A stretch of DNA of 64,000 nucleotides from Bin55 sp965203735 (GTDB lineage Bacteria; Pseudomonadota; Gammaproteobacteria; Pseudomonadales; Azotimanducaceae), in contig OZ241909.1 in assembly GCA_965203735.1 (NCBI GenBank), positions 930,001 through 994,000 on the forward strand, given 5' to 3'. Of the stretch, positions 45,183 to 54,652 are shown in pieces (the first letter of the stretch is position 1; each line of letters opens with the position of its first letter). The notes beneath the pieces are model-generated. The model made no database searches, had not been told where the DNA came from, and worked only from the letters and a program-made list of their open reading frames with translations. Both the position numbers and the translations under genes were made by a program.

Positions 45183-46480
45183 AAGCGCTAATAACTACGG
45201 TGATGCTGTTTCTATGCATCGGCACTCAAGGTTTCGAGATCATCATTGATCAAGGGAACGACCAAATCACACCAGTTGCGGTTGTACCCTTCAGGACAGC
45301 GGCAGGCATTCCTGACATAACTCCCATAGTTGAGTTTGATCTTGCACGTAGCGGTCAATTCGCTCCCATGGACTCGTCCAACATGCTGTCATTTCCTCAC
45401 GAGCCAGAAGATATTGCGTTCAGAGATTGGCAAGTCTTAGGCGTTCAATACGTCATCATTGGCGATGTTATCGAGACAACAGCCTCCGAAATGTCGATTA
45501 CCTATCACGTATTCGATGTGACTGGAGAGCGACGGATTCACGGAGGGACAATTTCGGGCGCTCGAAACCAGCATCGAGCTATTGCGCACCTTGTATCGGA
45601 TGAAGTGTTCGAGGCAATCGTTAATGTGCGGGGCGCATTCTCGACGAAAATCATGTATGTACTTGTACAAGGTCGCGGAACGGAATTTCCAACGTACCGG
45701 CTTCAAATAGCCGATTCAGACGGTGCGAACGTGAATACGATTCTGGAATCTCTGAGTCCAATCATGTCGCCGACTTGGTCGCCCGACGGAAAGAGAATTT
45801 GTTATGTGACTTTCGAAACGGGTCGTTCCACCGTGGTAGTCCAGGAACTCGCTAGTGGAGAGAGAGAGACTATTGCGGAGTTTAAGGGAACCAACAGTGC
45901 ACCGGCATTCTCACCGGACGGTACGAAGATTGCTCTTACACTGTCGAGAGATGGAAATACTGAGGTATATACCGTCGACTTGAGAGATCGAGACTACCGA
46001 CGGATAACTAGCCATAGAGCAATAGACACTGAACCGTCTTGGACGATCGACGGGTCTTCTTTAGTCTTTACTTCGGATCGTGCGGGCAACCCACAGCTTT
46101 ATATGGTCAACTTAAGGAGCCTATCGCCGAGGCGTTTGACCTTTGTTGGCGACTACAATGCTCGCCCGCGTTTGTTGCCGGACGGAAACATGTTGTATGT
46201 GCATCGCGCGGAGGACGATAGTTATCACATTGTCTGGCAATCACTCGAAATGGATGCACAGCCCCGCATATTGACGAGCAACGTGCTCGATGAGTCTCCC
46301 TCGGTGTCCCCAAATGGATTGATGGTAGTTTTTGGCACGAAAGAGGAGAACAGGGGAATCCTCGGAGTTGTTTCCGTGGATGGACAAGTGGAATTGAAAT
46401 TGCCTTCTTCACAAGGAGATGTTCAAGAACCTGCATGGTCACCATACCTCTCGTCGAATCTGACATCGCGGAAGATTTAG
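45179..46480 (+). CDS. tolB: Tol-Pal system periplasmic protein TolB
   Basis: 433 residues: signal peptide (ALITTVMLFLCIGTQG), N-terminal domain (VAVVPFRTAAGIPDITPIVE) and a six-bladed PD40 propeller (SPTWSPDGKRICYVTFE, APAFSPDGTKIALTLSRDG, EPSWTIDGSSLVFTSDRAG) that binds Pal. GTG start. Confidence 0.96.
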   Translation: MKALITTVMLFLCIGTQGFEIIIDQGNDQITPVAVVPFRTAAGIPDITPIVEFDLARSGQFAPMDSSNMLSFPHEPEDIAFRDWQVLGVQYVIIGDVIETTASEMSITYHVFDVTGERRIHGGTISGARNQHRAIAHLVSDEVFEAIVNVRGAFSTKIMYVLVQGRGTEFPTYRLQIADSDGANVNTILESLSPIMSPTWSPDGKRICYVTFETGRSTVVVQELASGERETIAEFKGTNSAPAFSPDGTKIALTLSRDGNTEVYTVDLRDRDYRRITSHRAIDTEPSWTIDGSSLVFTSDRAGNPQLYMVNLRSLSPRRLTFVGDYNARPRLLPDGNMLYVHRAEDDSYHIVWQSLEMDAQPRILTSNVLDESPSVSPNGLMVVFGTKEENRGILGVVSVDGQVELKLPSSQGDVQEPAWSPYLSSNLTSRKI

Positions 46481-46807
46481 TGGAGCGTTGGCCAAATGAG
46501 ATGCGTTAAACTAACAACTCGATTCAAGTTTTGCTAGACGAACATTGGAATGCCATTTGTACTGCAGAATGGTGCACTAGCAACGTGCTGGTTAAAGTTG
46601 CGGATGTCAGCAGAGTTTGAGTTGGAAAATGATTAGAATGAAACGGATTTGCAACCATATGCAATTCGTAAAAGAGGGCGAAAAGTGTCGAGGAATTGTC
46701 GGCTTGGATTGCTCAAGGTCGGAAGGCCAATTACGTGCAGTTGATGTCTCATGGCTAGAATTGCACAGAAGTTGAGACACTTTGGATTGAGGACTCAGGA
46801 GAAATTG
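46481..46807. other. 327-base gap between tolB and pal
   Basis: No gene, RNA or strong hairpin seen. It is unusually long for this operon and probably contains a separate pal promoter, but no convincing -35/-10 pair could be picked out. An in-frame ATG at 46751 would extend Pal upstream but lacks a ribosome site. Confidence 0.4.
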
Positions 46808-47383
46808 ATGAAGTTCAAGAATTTGCGTGACGGGATATTGCTAGTCTCAATGCTAGTGTTCATGTCGGCTTGCGCTCTTTTGCCGTGCGATGTACCGCCA
46901 CCTGAGGAGGTAATGACTGAAGTAGTCGAAGAGACTCCACCTCCACCTCCGCCGCCCCCACCTCCACCACCTCCACCACCTCCGCCTGATTACGTTCCTG
47001 GCGAAGACCAACAAGGGAACCCCATTTTGGTCATCATGGAGGACGAAAAGCCCGTTGCAAACACGTTCAACTTTGATTTTGACAAGGCAGATCTTTCTTC
47101 GGGCGATTTCTCCGTCTTCAACCGATACGCCGAAGTTCTTGTTGCTAATCGGACATTTACTGTCACAATTGAAGGGCATTGCGATGAGCGCGGTACTCGA
47201 GAGTACAACTTAGCTCTTGGGGAACGACGAGCACAAGCGGTTGCCGACTATCTCATCGGTGCAGGAGTTCGGTCGTCTCAGATCACGACGGTATCTTTCG
47301 GAGAGGAAGTTCCGGTAGATACTGCTAGCGATGAGGCGGCATGGGCGAAGAATCGACGTGCCGTGCTTAAGGTGAAAGAATAG
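46808..47383 (+). CDS. pal: peptidoglycan-associated lipoprotein Pal with polyproline linker
   Basis: 191 residues from ATG 46808 (CAGGAG 7 bases upstream). Lipobox ending at Cys22 (VFMSAC). Then an acidic segment and 17 consecutive prolines encoded at 46937-46987, an unusual linker, and the OmpA-like peptidoglycan-binding domain (FNFDFDKADLSSGDF, IEGHCDERGTREYNLALGER, RRAVLKV). Anchors the outer membrane to the wall and is pulled to the septum by TolB/TolA. Confidence 0.94.
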   Translation: MKFKNLRDGILLVSMLVFMSACALLPCDVPPPEEVMTEVVEETPPPPPPPPPPPPPPPPPDYVPGEDQQGNPILVIMEDEKPVANTFNFDFDKADLSSGDFSVFNRYAEVLVANRTFTVTIEGHCDERGTREYNLALGERRAQAVADYLIGAGVRSSQITTVSFGEEVPVDTASDEAAWAKNRRAVLKVKE

Positions 47384-47399
47384 ATTCAACTAACACTCT

Positions 47400-48257
47400 A
47401 TGCATGGACGCAAGACCCCGCAGTATTCTGGGATACATGTAGCTTCTAGCACCGTTACGCTGACCCGGCTGTGCAGCGTGTCGTTCGTTGTCGCTGTTGT
47501 TTCAAACCTTCTTGCGCAGGATGAGGATCTAGGGCTTGTGTTTGAAGCGAGTCCGATATCTCAAGCCGAAGAACAGTCTACGCAGGAAGAGAGTCCGAAG
47601 TCCATTGAGGATGTGACGGTATTTCCGCATACCGAGACTAAAGAACCTACTATTGAGAGCGGTAACTTTGAGCTTGGTTTCTTAATAGAAAGAGTTCGAG
47701 AGTTGCAGGAAGATAACTCTCGGATGTTGGGGCGACTCGAAGAACTCGAACATCAAGTGCAGTTGCTTCGACACGAAAATCGTGATCGGTATGTCGAGCT
47801 AGACGAACGAATTCTAGGACTGTCAGGACAGGCAACGGTCTCAACTAACGCGATTTCCACTGCTCCTCCGGATTCTGAAGCCGGAATGTATCGAAATGCT
47901 TTTTCTATGATTGAGGACGGAAACTACGAGGATGCGGTTGGTTTGTTGGAGGAGATGGTAAAGGCTTATCCAAACGGGACCCATCTTCCGGATGCTTTCT
48001 ATTGGCTGGGTCAAACCTACGCGCAGATGGAACCACCTCTCCTCGAGCAAGCAAGACAGAATCTTGTGCAGCTTGTACGACTTTTTCCCGATCATGCCAA
48101 GACACCGGAAGGCATGTACAAACTTGGCACGATCTACGACCAATTGGAAGACAAACCCAAAGCTCTTGAGTACCTAGAGAGAGTCGTGAACGACTATCCA
48201 AGTACTACAGCGGCACATCTAGCAGAGGAATACGCAACAACTATTCGAAACGATTAG
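47400..48257 (+). CDS. cpoB: Tol-Pal cell division coordinator CpoB (YbgF)
   Basis: 285 residues: an N-terminal signal-like hydrophobic stretch (LCSVSFVVAVVSNLLAQ), a coiled coil (~95-140, ELQEDNSRMLGRLEELEHQV) and C-terminal TPRs (AFSMIEDGNYEDAVGLLEEM, ALEYLERVVNDYPSTTAAH). CpoB couples Tol-Pal with PBP1B septal synthesis. Last gene of the tol cluster. Confidence 0.94.
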   Translation: MHGRKTPQYSGIHVASSTVTLTRLCSVSFVVAVVSNLLAQDEDLGLVFEASPISQAEEQSTQEESPKSIEDVTVFPHTETKEPTIESGNFELGFLIERVRELQEDNSRMLGRLEELEHQVQLLRHENRDRYVELDERILGLSGQATVSTNAISTAPPDSEAGMYRNAFSMIEDGNYEDAVGLLEEMVKAYPNGTHLPDAFYWLGQTYAQMEPPLLEQARQNLVQLVRLFPDHAKTPEGMYKLGTIYDQLEDKPKALEYLERVVNDYPSTTAAHLAEEYATTIRND

Positions 48258-48298
48258 TCGAGTAGATCCCGTGCTTGCAATTCGTACGGTGCGAGCAA

Positions 48299-48374
48299 TG
48301 GTGGGTCGTCTGGGGCTCGAACCCAGGACGCGCGGGTTAAAAGCCCGGTGCTCTACCAGCTGAGCTAACGACCC
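48299..48374 (-). tRNA. tRNA-Lys (anticodon UUU)
   Basis: Reading leftward: a 7-bp acceptor stem GGGTCGT/ACGACCC, D-arm with AGCTCAGCTGGTAGAGC, anticodon loop CTTTTAA giving UUU, T-arm GGGTTCGAGCCCC, discriminator A and encoded CCA. 76 bases. Stands alone and opposite to the tol operon. Confidence 0.97.
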
Positions 48375-48588
48375 TTGGCGGAGTGTATTTTAGACATCGC
48401 AGTCCGCAAGAATTCCCTCGCAGAGCATCAATTCTGCTTGTCTAGCCCTCGCCAATTAGGGATTCGCGAATGTGCCGCCTCGCGTACAAGACAGAGAGTT
48501 TCTTGCTTGCGATACAAAGTGAGTTAGAGAGTTGAGCCGAAACGAGCCGTTAGAATTTCGCGGTTGCTAAGAATCGTTGAGAACTTGA

Positions 48589-49365
48589 ATGGCTTTGTCG
48601 GAACTGAGTCGATCCATATCCGGATCCGTCGCGTTAATTACGGGTGCGGCAAGTGGAATGGGTAAAGCTACCGCGGAACTGTTTGCGGAACAGGGCGCGA
48701 TTGTTGCTGCCACCGATGTTCAAGAGCAGCAGCTCGATTCAGTTGTTGAGAACATAACCAAAGCCGGATACTCCGCGCACTCGTGGGTGTTGGATGTGAG
48801 TGATCCAGCAGCAATTCAAACGACAGTTGAAACAATAGCGCGACAATTGGGCGGTCTTGACATCGTTATCAACAATGCGGGCATAGGTGCTGGCGGTCCC
48901 TTTGACGCAGATGATTTCGAGACGCGTTGGTCTCGTGCGTTGGATGTCATGTTGAGTGCACATCAGCGAATTATTCGAGCTGCACTTCCTCACCTGCGCA
49001 ACTCTACATCTCCGCGCATCGTAAACATTGCGTCCACTGAAGGACTAGGAGCTACAAAGTACTCAACTGCTTATTCGACGGCAAAGACCGGCGCTATTGG
49101 CCTAACTCGCGCACTCGCCGTAGAACTTGGTTCTGAAGGGATTACCGTCAACTGCATATGTCCGGGACCAATTCGAACAGGGATGACCGCCAGCATTCCT
49201 GAAGCTGACAAGCAAGAGTATGCGAGGCGGAGAATTGCACTCAAGCGTTACGCGGATCCAGAAGAAGTCGCACACATGACACTGAGTCTTGTATTGCCGG
49301 CAGCTTCGTTCGTGACTGGAGTTGCGCTACCAGTAGATGGAGGGCTGACCATCAAGAACGCCTAG
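48589..49365 (+). CDS. short-chain dehydrogenase/reductase
   Basis: 258-residue classical SDR: the cofactor motif TGAASGMGKATAELF, an Asp after the second strand (AATDVQEQQ) favouring NAD, NNAGIGAGG, catalytic Ser (NIASTEGLG) and YSTAYSTAKTG, and CPGPIRTGM after the sixth strand. No neighbour tells the substrate; the next gene is an unrelated exporter. Confidence 0.85.
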   Translation: MALSELSRSISGSVALITGAASGMGKATAELFAEQGAIVAATDVQEQQLDSVVENITKAGYSAHSWVLDVSDPAAIQTTVETIARQLGGLDIVINNAGIGAGGPFDADDFETRWSRALDVMLSAHQRIIRAALPHLRNSTSPRIVNIASTEGLGATKYSTAYSTAKTGAIGLTRALAVELGSEGITVNCICPGPIRTGMTASIPEADKQEYARRRIALKRYADPEEVAHMTLSLVLPAASFVTGVALPVDGGLTIKNA

Positions 49366-49592
49366 AGACTCAGTAAACGCGATTCATTAGGTACGACTGA
49401 AACTGTAAGCCACAGAAGTTCATTTCGAGTTCGAGTTGTCCATCAATTACGCTATGCACTTATTCACAAACGCGATGAAACACGATACTTTTCGCAGTTT
49501 CGCTATTGCATAGTCCGCATCGGCATTTGTAGACTGCTCGAACTGATACGACGGCTTCTGTATAGCCAACCGTGTAAACTGCAAGTGACTAT

Positions 49593-50858
49593 GTGTTGGA
49601 GCCCTCTCTGGCTACGCGAGACATCTTTCATGCGCTAGGCACAGCTGATTTTCGCCATTTGTGGGTTGGAACTCTGACATCGTCCTTCGCAATGAATATG
49701 CAGTTGGTGGCGCGTGGGTGGTACGTCTACGAGCTAACTGAATCGGCATTGCATCTAGCTCTGGTTCTTGTGTCTTTCACGGTGCCACAAGTGACGCTCT
49801 CTCTTCTTGGGGGAGTTGTTGCGGATCGTTTTCCAAAGCGCGGAATCTTGACAGTCGGTCAATTTTTGAACGGAGTGGCTGCACTTGCCATGGGCTACTT
49901 GGTCTTCTCGGGAAACGTGCGATTCAGCCATTTCATAGTTTTCGGAGTATTGAGCGGCACCATTCTCGCACTGTCTTTCCCGTCGCGTCACGCAATAGTG
50001 CCCAACTTGGTTCGTGACCACTTAGTTTTTTCCGCAATCGCACTCAATTCCACAGCCATGAACATCGCTCGAGTTGCCGGGCCGGCACTTGCTGGACTGC
50101 TGATTGCATGGATTGCAGGCGGAAACACATCAAGCGATGTGGGTGTTGGCATTGTCTACTTCGTTATTGCGGGACTCTACATTACGGCATCTTTAGTCAC
50201 GTGGACGATTTCGGTGTCGGGAAGCGTTGAGGTTCAGCAGACGGTACGCCATGCCTTTACGGACATGGCTGAAGTAATTCGATTCGTTCGCAGACATCCT
50301 TCCGTGTGGGCATTGGTGTGGCTCGCAGTGGTACCGTTTATGTTTGGGCACACGTTGAACACTTTCTTGCCAGCGTTCAACGAAGACGTGCTCAATGGTG
50401 GAGCGGACAGTTTGGGGTTGCTACTGTCGTTCATGGGTATCGGCGCAATCCTAGGATCGTTGACTTTGGCAACCGCGAGCAATTTACGCAGAAAGGGCGC
50501 ATGGTTGTTTGCAATGGTCGTCACTTGGGGACTAGCAGTCTGTGCATTTGGATTCATGCATAACAGCGTATCAGCTCTTGCCTTAGTGACCCTAATCGGT
50601 TGGCTATCAAGTTCCAGTATGGCGATGAATCGTGCTTTGACTCAAATGCATACGAGAGATCGAATGCTCGGTCGAGTCATGAGTATCGACATGATGTCGC
50701 ACGGACTTATGCCAATCAGTGCTATTCCCATAGGAATTTTGGCTGACACCGTGGGAACTGCTTTTGCAATATCGACAAGTGGCGTGTTGCTAATGGTGAT
50801 TGTGACGTTGATGCTGTTTGTATCGCCAAGCCTGAGACATCTCACAAAGCCCGATTAG
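49593..50858 (+). CDS. MFS transporter (drug/metabolite exporter type)
   Basis: 421 residues with about 12 hydrophobic helices and the MFS motif in the 2-3 loop (GGVVADRFPKRGILTVGQ). Begins FRHLWVGTLTSSFAMNMQLV, like the enterobactin-exporter/MFS_3 branch of drug:H+ antiporters. GTG start. Substrate unknown. Confidence 0.88.
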   Translation: MLEPSLATRDIFHALGTADFRHLWVGTLTSSFAMNMQLVARGWYVYELTESALHLALVLVSFTVPQVTLSLLGGVVADRFPKRGILTVGQFLNGVAALAMGYLVFSGNVRFSHFIVFGVLSGTILALSFPSRHAIVPNLVRDHLVFSAIALNSTAMNIARVAGPALAGLLIAWIAGGNTSSDVGVGIVYFVIAGLYITASLVTWTISVSGSVEVQQTVRHAFTDMAEVIRFVRRHPSVWALVWLAVVPFMFGHTLNTFLPAFNEDVLNGGADSLGLLLSFMGIGAILGSLTLATASNLRRKGAWLFAMVVTWGLAVCAFGFMHNSVSALALVTLIGWLSSSSMAMNRALTQMHTRDRMLGRVMSIDMMSHGLMPISAIPIGILADTVGTAFAISTSGVLLMVIVTLMLFVSPSLRHLTKPD

Positions 50859-50923
50859 GTTGGTGATCATCGCCGGTAGCCTATACTCTCACGCCATTTC
50901 TATCGTTATCCACGCTAGACACG

Positions 50924-51517
50924 ATGAGAATCGGACTCGTATCAGACACTCATGTACCGGAGGCGACTCCACACCTGTGGCCACAAGTCTTCGAAGCGTT
51001 TGAAGGAGTTGACTGCATTTTTCACGGGGGCGATGTTCACGAGTTCGAGTTGTTGGATCAATTTGAGGGAATTGCGCCCATTTATTGTGCGCGCGGAAAC
51101 GGTGAAGACGGTTCTGGAGGCCGCCCCGTGCAACCTCAGGATGATCGAGTCAAGTATGTGTGGATGCATGAGTTTGATGGATTACGTATTGGACTCACGC
51201 ACTACATTCCAGTAGATCAATCGACACCTGATGACTACTCGATGCAGCCATGGATTGATCGGTACTTCGACGGTGTGGTACCAGACGTAATCGTATTTGG
51301 AGATACTCATGTCGAAGTCGTTCGAACGATCGACGGAATTCTCTGCGTAAATCCAGGATCCCCAACTTATCCGCACAACTACGACACACAGTACGGAACC
51401 ATTGGCTTTCTAGATATTAGTGGCGGAAGAGCTAAAGCGTCTGTATGGCTCATTACAGACGAAGGCATCGTCCCGTTTGACTGGGATTCAATTCCTCCTT
51501 GGAGACTGCGCAGATAG
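50924..51517 (+). CDS. YfcE-type metallophosphoesterase
   Basis: 197 residues with the calcineurin-like metal motifs in order: LVSDTHVPE, FHGGDVHEFE, RGNGEDG, TH and FGDTHVEVV, ending NPGSPTYPHN. YfcE-family phosphodiesterases act on small model substrates; the cellular substrate is unknown. Converges on the SDR gene downstream. Confidence 0.88.
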   Translation: MRIGLVSDTHVPEATPHLWPQVFEAFEGVDCIFHGGDVHEFELLDQFEGIAPIYCARGNGEDGSGGRPVQPQDDRVKYVWMHEFDGLRIGLTHYIPVDQSTPDDYSMQPWIDRYFDGVVPDVIVFGDTHVEVVRTIDGILCVNPGSPTYPHNYDTQYGTIGFLDISGGRAKASVWLITDEGIVPFDWDSIPPWRLRR

Positions 51518-51544
51518 CGTCTCTGAGTCACTTATCCAAGCGAG

Positions 51545-52423
51545 TTATCCCAGACCCATCATTGGATTGATAGGCGGCCAAGAGTCCTTCGTTTCGAGAA
51601 TTGCTTCGCCCACTGCTTCCACATCCCACGGACCCTCAGATTCGTTTTTTCGCGCAAGCGGTTGCAAATTCCAGCTCAACAGTGAGACTCTGTTTCCTGC
51701 AACAAGCCACGTGCGCCCCGTTACCTCCTTGGCCTCATCCGAGCATAACCACACAACCATAGGAGAAACTCTATCCGGCGGTAGTTGGTCTTTTGCACTG
51801 TCAGGAAGGATATCGTCTGTTAGGCGAGAAAGGGCGGTTGGAGCCAACACATTCACGGTTACGCCGTACCTGACTCCCTCGAGATACAGGCAACGGGCCA
51901 TTCCCGCTATTCCTGCTTTGGCAGCCCCGTAGTTGGTCTGGCCAAAATTCCCAAACAATCCGGAAGTCGAACTTGTAACAACGATTCGTCCCCCATGTCC
52001 TTGAGCGAGCATTTGGTCGTAAGCGGCTTTGGTGGTCAGATACGTGCCCTTTAGATGGACGTTGACCACGACGTCCCACATATCATCGGTCATGTTCTTG
52101 AACGACTTGTCCCTGAGTATTCCCGCATTCGCAATGCAAATATCAAGCTTGCCGAACTCGGTCACCGCAAGCTGAACCATTGCCTTGGCATCGTCGGGCT
52201 CGGCCACGTTTCCATAATCAGCAACTGCACGACCACCTTGACTCTTGATTTCCTCGACGACAGTGTCGGCCATGTTGGTACCAGACCCTGTTCCGTCCCG
52301 TGCGCCTCCCAAATCGTTGACGACGACGCTAGCTCCTTCCTTGGCAAGCAGCAAGGCATGCGTTCTACCCAAACCACCGCCTGCACCAGTAACTAATGCA
52401 ACTTTTCCTTCCAGAATCGCCAT
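51545..52423 (-). CDS. SDR-family 3-hydroxyacyl-CoA dehydrogenase-like (MFE-2 type)
   Basis: About 292 residues. The start VALVTGAGGGLGRTHALLLA followed by VVVNDLGGARDGTGSG is the signature of the SDR domain of peroxisomal multifunctional enzyme type 2 and its bacterial homologues. Also NAGILRDKSF, Ser in TSSTSGLFGNFG, and NYGAAKAGI. The ATG at 52423 has GGAGG 6 bases upstream. Likely acts on hydroxyacyl-CoA, in keeping with the acyl-CoA genes at 31-35 kb. Confidence 0.82.
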   Translation of the reverse strand: MAILEGKVALVTGAGGGLGRTHALLLAKEGASVVVNDLGGARDGTGSGTNMADTVVEEIKSQGGRAVADYGNVAEPDDAKAMVQLAVTEFGKLDICIANAGILRDKSFKNMTDDMWDVVVNVHLKGTYLTTKAAYDQMLAQGHGGRIVVTSSTSGLFGNFGQTNYGAAKAGIAGMARCLYLEGVRYGVTVNVLAPTALSRLTDDILPDSAKDQLPPDRVSPMVVWLCSDEAKEVTGRTWLVAGNRVSLLSWNLQPLARKNESEGPWDVEAVGEAILETKDSWPPINPMMGLG

Positions 52424-52632
52424 TTCTTCCTCCACTAAGTTTCGCTATTGCTTGACTCACACGATTAGGACTCACGGAATCCAAGAGTCTGAAGCATCGG
52501 GCGAAAATATGGTATCAGTCGGCACTGAAATCGATGGCCAGTAACTGCCGTTGTAGATTGATCGCTCAGATTCGATAGTTCCGAAGTCTATTTGGTGATA
52601 ATTCGCAACAACACGGCATGGATGAGCACTGA

Positions 52633-53385
52633 ATGGATAGTTTGTTTGAGTTCACGGGAAAAGTGGCAATGGTTACGGGAGGTAGCCGAGGACTAGGTCG
52701 CGCAATGACATTGGCGTTCGCACAACGTGGAGCAGACGTTGTAATTGCGAGCCGCAAGCTCGAGGTTTGCCAGTCTGTTGCGGAAGAGGTTGAGGCATTA
52801 GGGAGGAAAGCACTTCCCATTGCATGCCACGTGGGGCACTGGGACGAGCTCCAAGTCTTGGCTGACCGAGCCTACGATGAATTTGGTCGAGTGGACATAC
52901 TCGTAAACAATGCTGGTATGTCGCCCCTGTATCCGTCTTTATCGGCAGTCAGCGAAGAACTATTTGACAAAGTAGTTGGAGTTAATCTCAAAGGGCCTTA
53001 CCGGTTGTCAGCCATCATTGGTGAACGTATGGCGCATGGGGACGGTGGGAGCATCATCAACATCAGTAGTACGGCGGCTGTACATCCCAGTCCAGAATCG
53101 GAACCTTATGGAGCTTGTAAGGCGGGAATCAATTCCCTGACCCTGTCTCTTGCCCATGCGTTTGGTCCTAAAGTGCGTGTCAACTGCATTCAACCGGGTC
53201 CTTTTCTAACCGACATATCCAAAGCATGGGACATGGAAGCCTTTAATCGCAGGGCTAAGACAAACATCGCGCTACAACGAGGTGGGGAAGCGGACGAGGT
53301 TGTCGGTGCTGCCCTTTATCTCGCAGGCCCGAGCGGTAGCTATACAACGGGAGCTGTCATTGCTATAGATGGTGGAAGCAGGTGA
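52633..53385 (+). CDS. short-chain dehydrogenase/reductase
   Basis: 250-residue classical SDR: VTGGSRGLGRAMTLAFAQ, an Arg-containing ASRKLE after strand 2 (favours NADP), NNAGMSPLYP, Ser in ISSTAAVHP and EPYGACKAGINS, C-terminal TGAVIAIDGG. Divergent from the MFE-2-like SDR across 210 bases, so both may share regulation. Confidence 0.85.
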   Translation: MDSLFEFTGKVAMVTGGSRGLGRAMTLAFAQRGADVVIASRKLEVCQSVAEEVEALGRKALPIACHVGHWDELQVLADRAYDEFGRVDILVNNAGMSPLYPSLSAVSEELFDKVVGVNLKGPYRLSAIIGERMAHGDGGSIINISSTAAVHPSPESEPYGACKAGINSLTLSLAHAFGPKVRVNCIQPGPFLTDISKAWDMEAFNRRAKTNIALQRGGEADEVVGAALYLAGPSGSYTTGAVIAIDGGSR

Positions 53386-53527
53386 ATCTGGATTTGAGAT
53401 GTCTTAGTCAACGAACTGATCGAGTGGTGTTTTAGTTATCCAATGGCACTTGATTGAAGTCAGCAAGTGCAGATAACCTCTGGTTGACCGGAGAAGCACC
53501 AATTCAGGTCTCTCAGCTCTTCCAAGC

Positions 53528-53556
53528 TTGCGACCGGGCGCATACTTTTGTATAAT
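53528..53556 (+). promoter_or_regulatory. strong sigma-70 promoter of nadA
   Basis: -35 TTGCGA (53528-53533, 4/6), an exact 17-base spacer and a perfect -10 TATAAT (53551-53556). The start point expected about 7 bases after the -10 falls on the GTG at 53563, which is the only plausible nadA start, so the mRNA appears leaderless. Confidence 0.7.
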
Positions 53557-53562
53557 ACACAG

Positions 53563-54594
53563 GTGACTCTACTAGCTAAAGATTACACCCTAGACTCCAA
53601 CCAAATACCTCAATTCGTTCCAGAGCAACTCTCGGAGGACGAAACCGCCGATCTCAAGAGTGAGATAAAGGAGTTGCTACAAAAACAAGATGCCGTACTG
53701 GTATCGCACTACTACGTCGATGGAGCTGTGCAAGACATTGCGTCCGAGACAGGGGGTTGCGTATCCGACTCCCTGGAAATGGCTCGTTTCGGTCGGGACC
53801 ATCCAGCCCCCGTTCTTGTTGTCGCTGGTGTTCGTTTCATGGGCGAAACAGCCAAGATCTTGTCACCTGAGAAAAAAGTGGTAATGCCTACGCTGAACGC
53901 GGAGTGTTCACTTGATCTCGGCTGTCCACCGGATGAGTTTGAGCAGTTCTGCAACGATAATCCCGATCGTACAGTCGTTGTCTACGCAAACACCTCAGTG
54001 GAGGTCAAAGCTCTGTCAGACTGGGTGGTCACGTCTAGCGTCGGTCTTCGTATCGTCGAGCAGCTCAAACTTGGAGGCGAGAAGATCCTCTGGGCTCCTG
54101 ACAAACACCTCGGCAATTACATTCAACAAAAGACAGATGCAGACATGCTGCTCTGGTCAGGTGCGTGCATTGTTCACGAAGAGTTCAAATTTCGAGCTTT
54201 GCTCGATATGAAGAAGCTTTACCCCGCTGCAGGAATACTGGTTCACCCCGAATCGCCTGCGGCCGTAATCGACTTAGCGGATTGTGTAGGTTCAACGAGT
54301 CAGATATTGAAAGCCGCTTCCGATCTACCACACGACACCTTTATTGTCGCCACGGATCGTGGCCTGTTCCATCAACTACGACGAGCGGAACCGTACAAGA
54401 GGTTCATTGAAGCACCAACAGCGGGAGATGGTGCAACCTGCAGGAGTTGCGCACACTGTCCGTGGATGGCAATGAACGAACTCAAAGCACTCCGCGAGAC
54501 ATTGGTGAACCTCGATAACGAAATCAAAGTGGACCCCGATGTGGGACGACGCGCAATGGTACCGCTACAACGGATGTTGGACTTTCGCGTCTAA
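53563..54594 (+). CDS. nadA: quinolinate synthase NadA
   Basis: Condenses iminoaspartate with dihydroxyacetone phosphate to quinolinate, using a [4Fe-4S] cluster. About 343 residues from GTG 53563. Conserved pieces: VSHYYVDGAVQDIA, ETGGCVSDSLEMARFG, AECSLDLGCPP (cluster Cys), WAPDKHLGNYI, HPESP and GATCRSCAHCPWMAMNEL (cluster Cys). The TTG at 53548 would lie inside the promoter and is rejected. Confidence 0.95.
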   Translation: MTLLAKDYTLDSNQIPQFVPEQLSEDETADLKSEIKELLQKQDAVLVSHYYVDGAVQDIASETGGCVSDSLEMARFGRDHPAPVLVVAGVRFMGETAKILSPEKKVVMPTLNAECSLDLGCPPDEFEQFCNDNPDRTVVVYANTSVEVKALSDWVVTSSVGLRIVEQLKLGGEKILWAPDKHLGNYIQQKTDADMLLWSGACIVHEEFKFRALLDMKKLYPAAGILVHPESPAAVIDLADCVGSTSQILKAASDLPHDTFIVATDRGLFHQLRRAEPYKRFIEAPTAGDGATCRSCAHCPWMAMNELKALRETLVNLDNEIKVDPDVGRRAMVPLQRMLDFRV

Positions 54595-54612
54595 GGCATT
54601 GGGTTCTTTCGA

Positions 54613-54632
54613 CTTGCGACATAGGTCGCAAG
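54613..54632. terminator. hairpin between convergent nadA and bepA
   Basis: Perfect 8-bp stem CTTGCGAC (54613-54620) and GTCGCAAG (54625-54632) with loop ATAG, 18 bases after the nadA stop and 20 before the end of bepA. Probably a shared bidirectional terminator, though the U-tract is weak. Confidence 0.55.
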
Positions 54633-54652
54633 CTGAGTACGTCGATTACTAG

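Noticed and set aside
46850..47179. Minus-strand frame rich in Trp and Arg opposite pal
   Set aside because: Shadow of the proline codons of pal.
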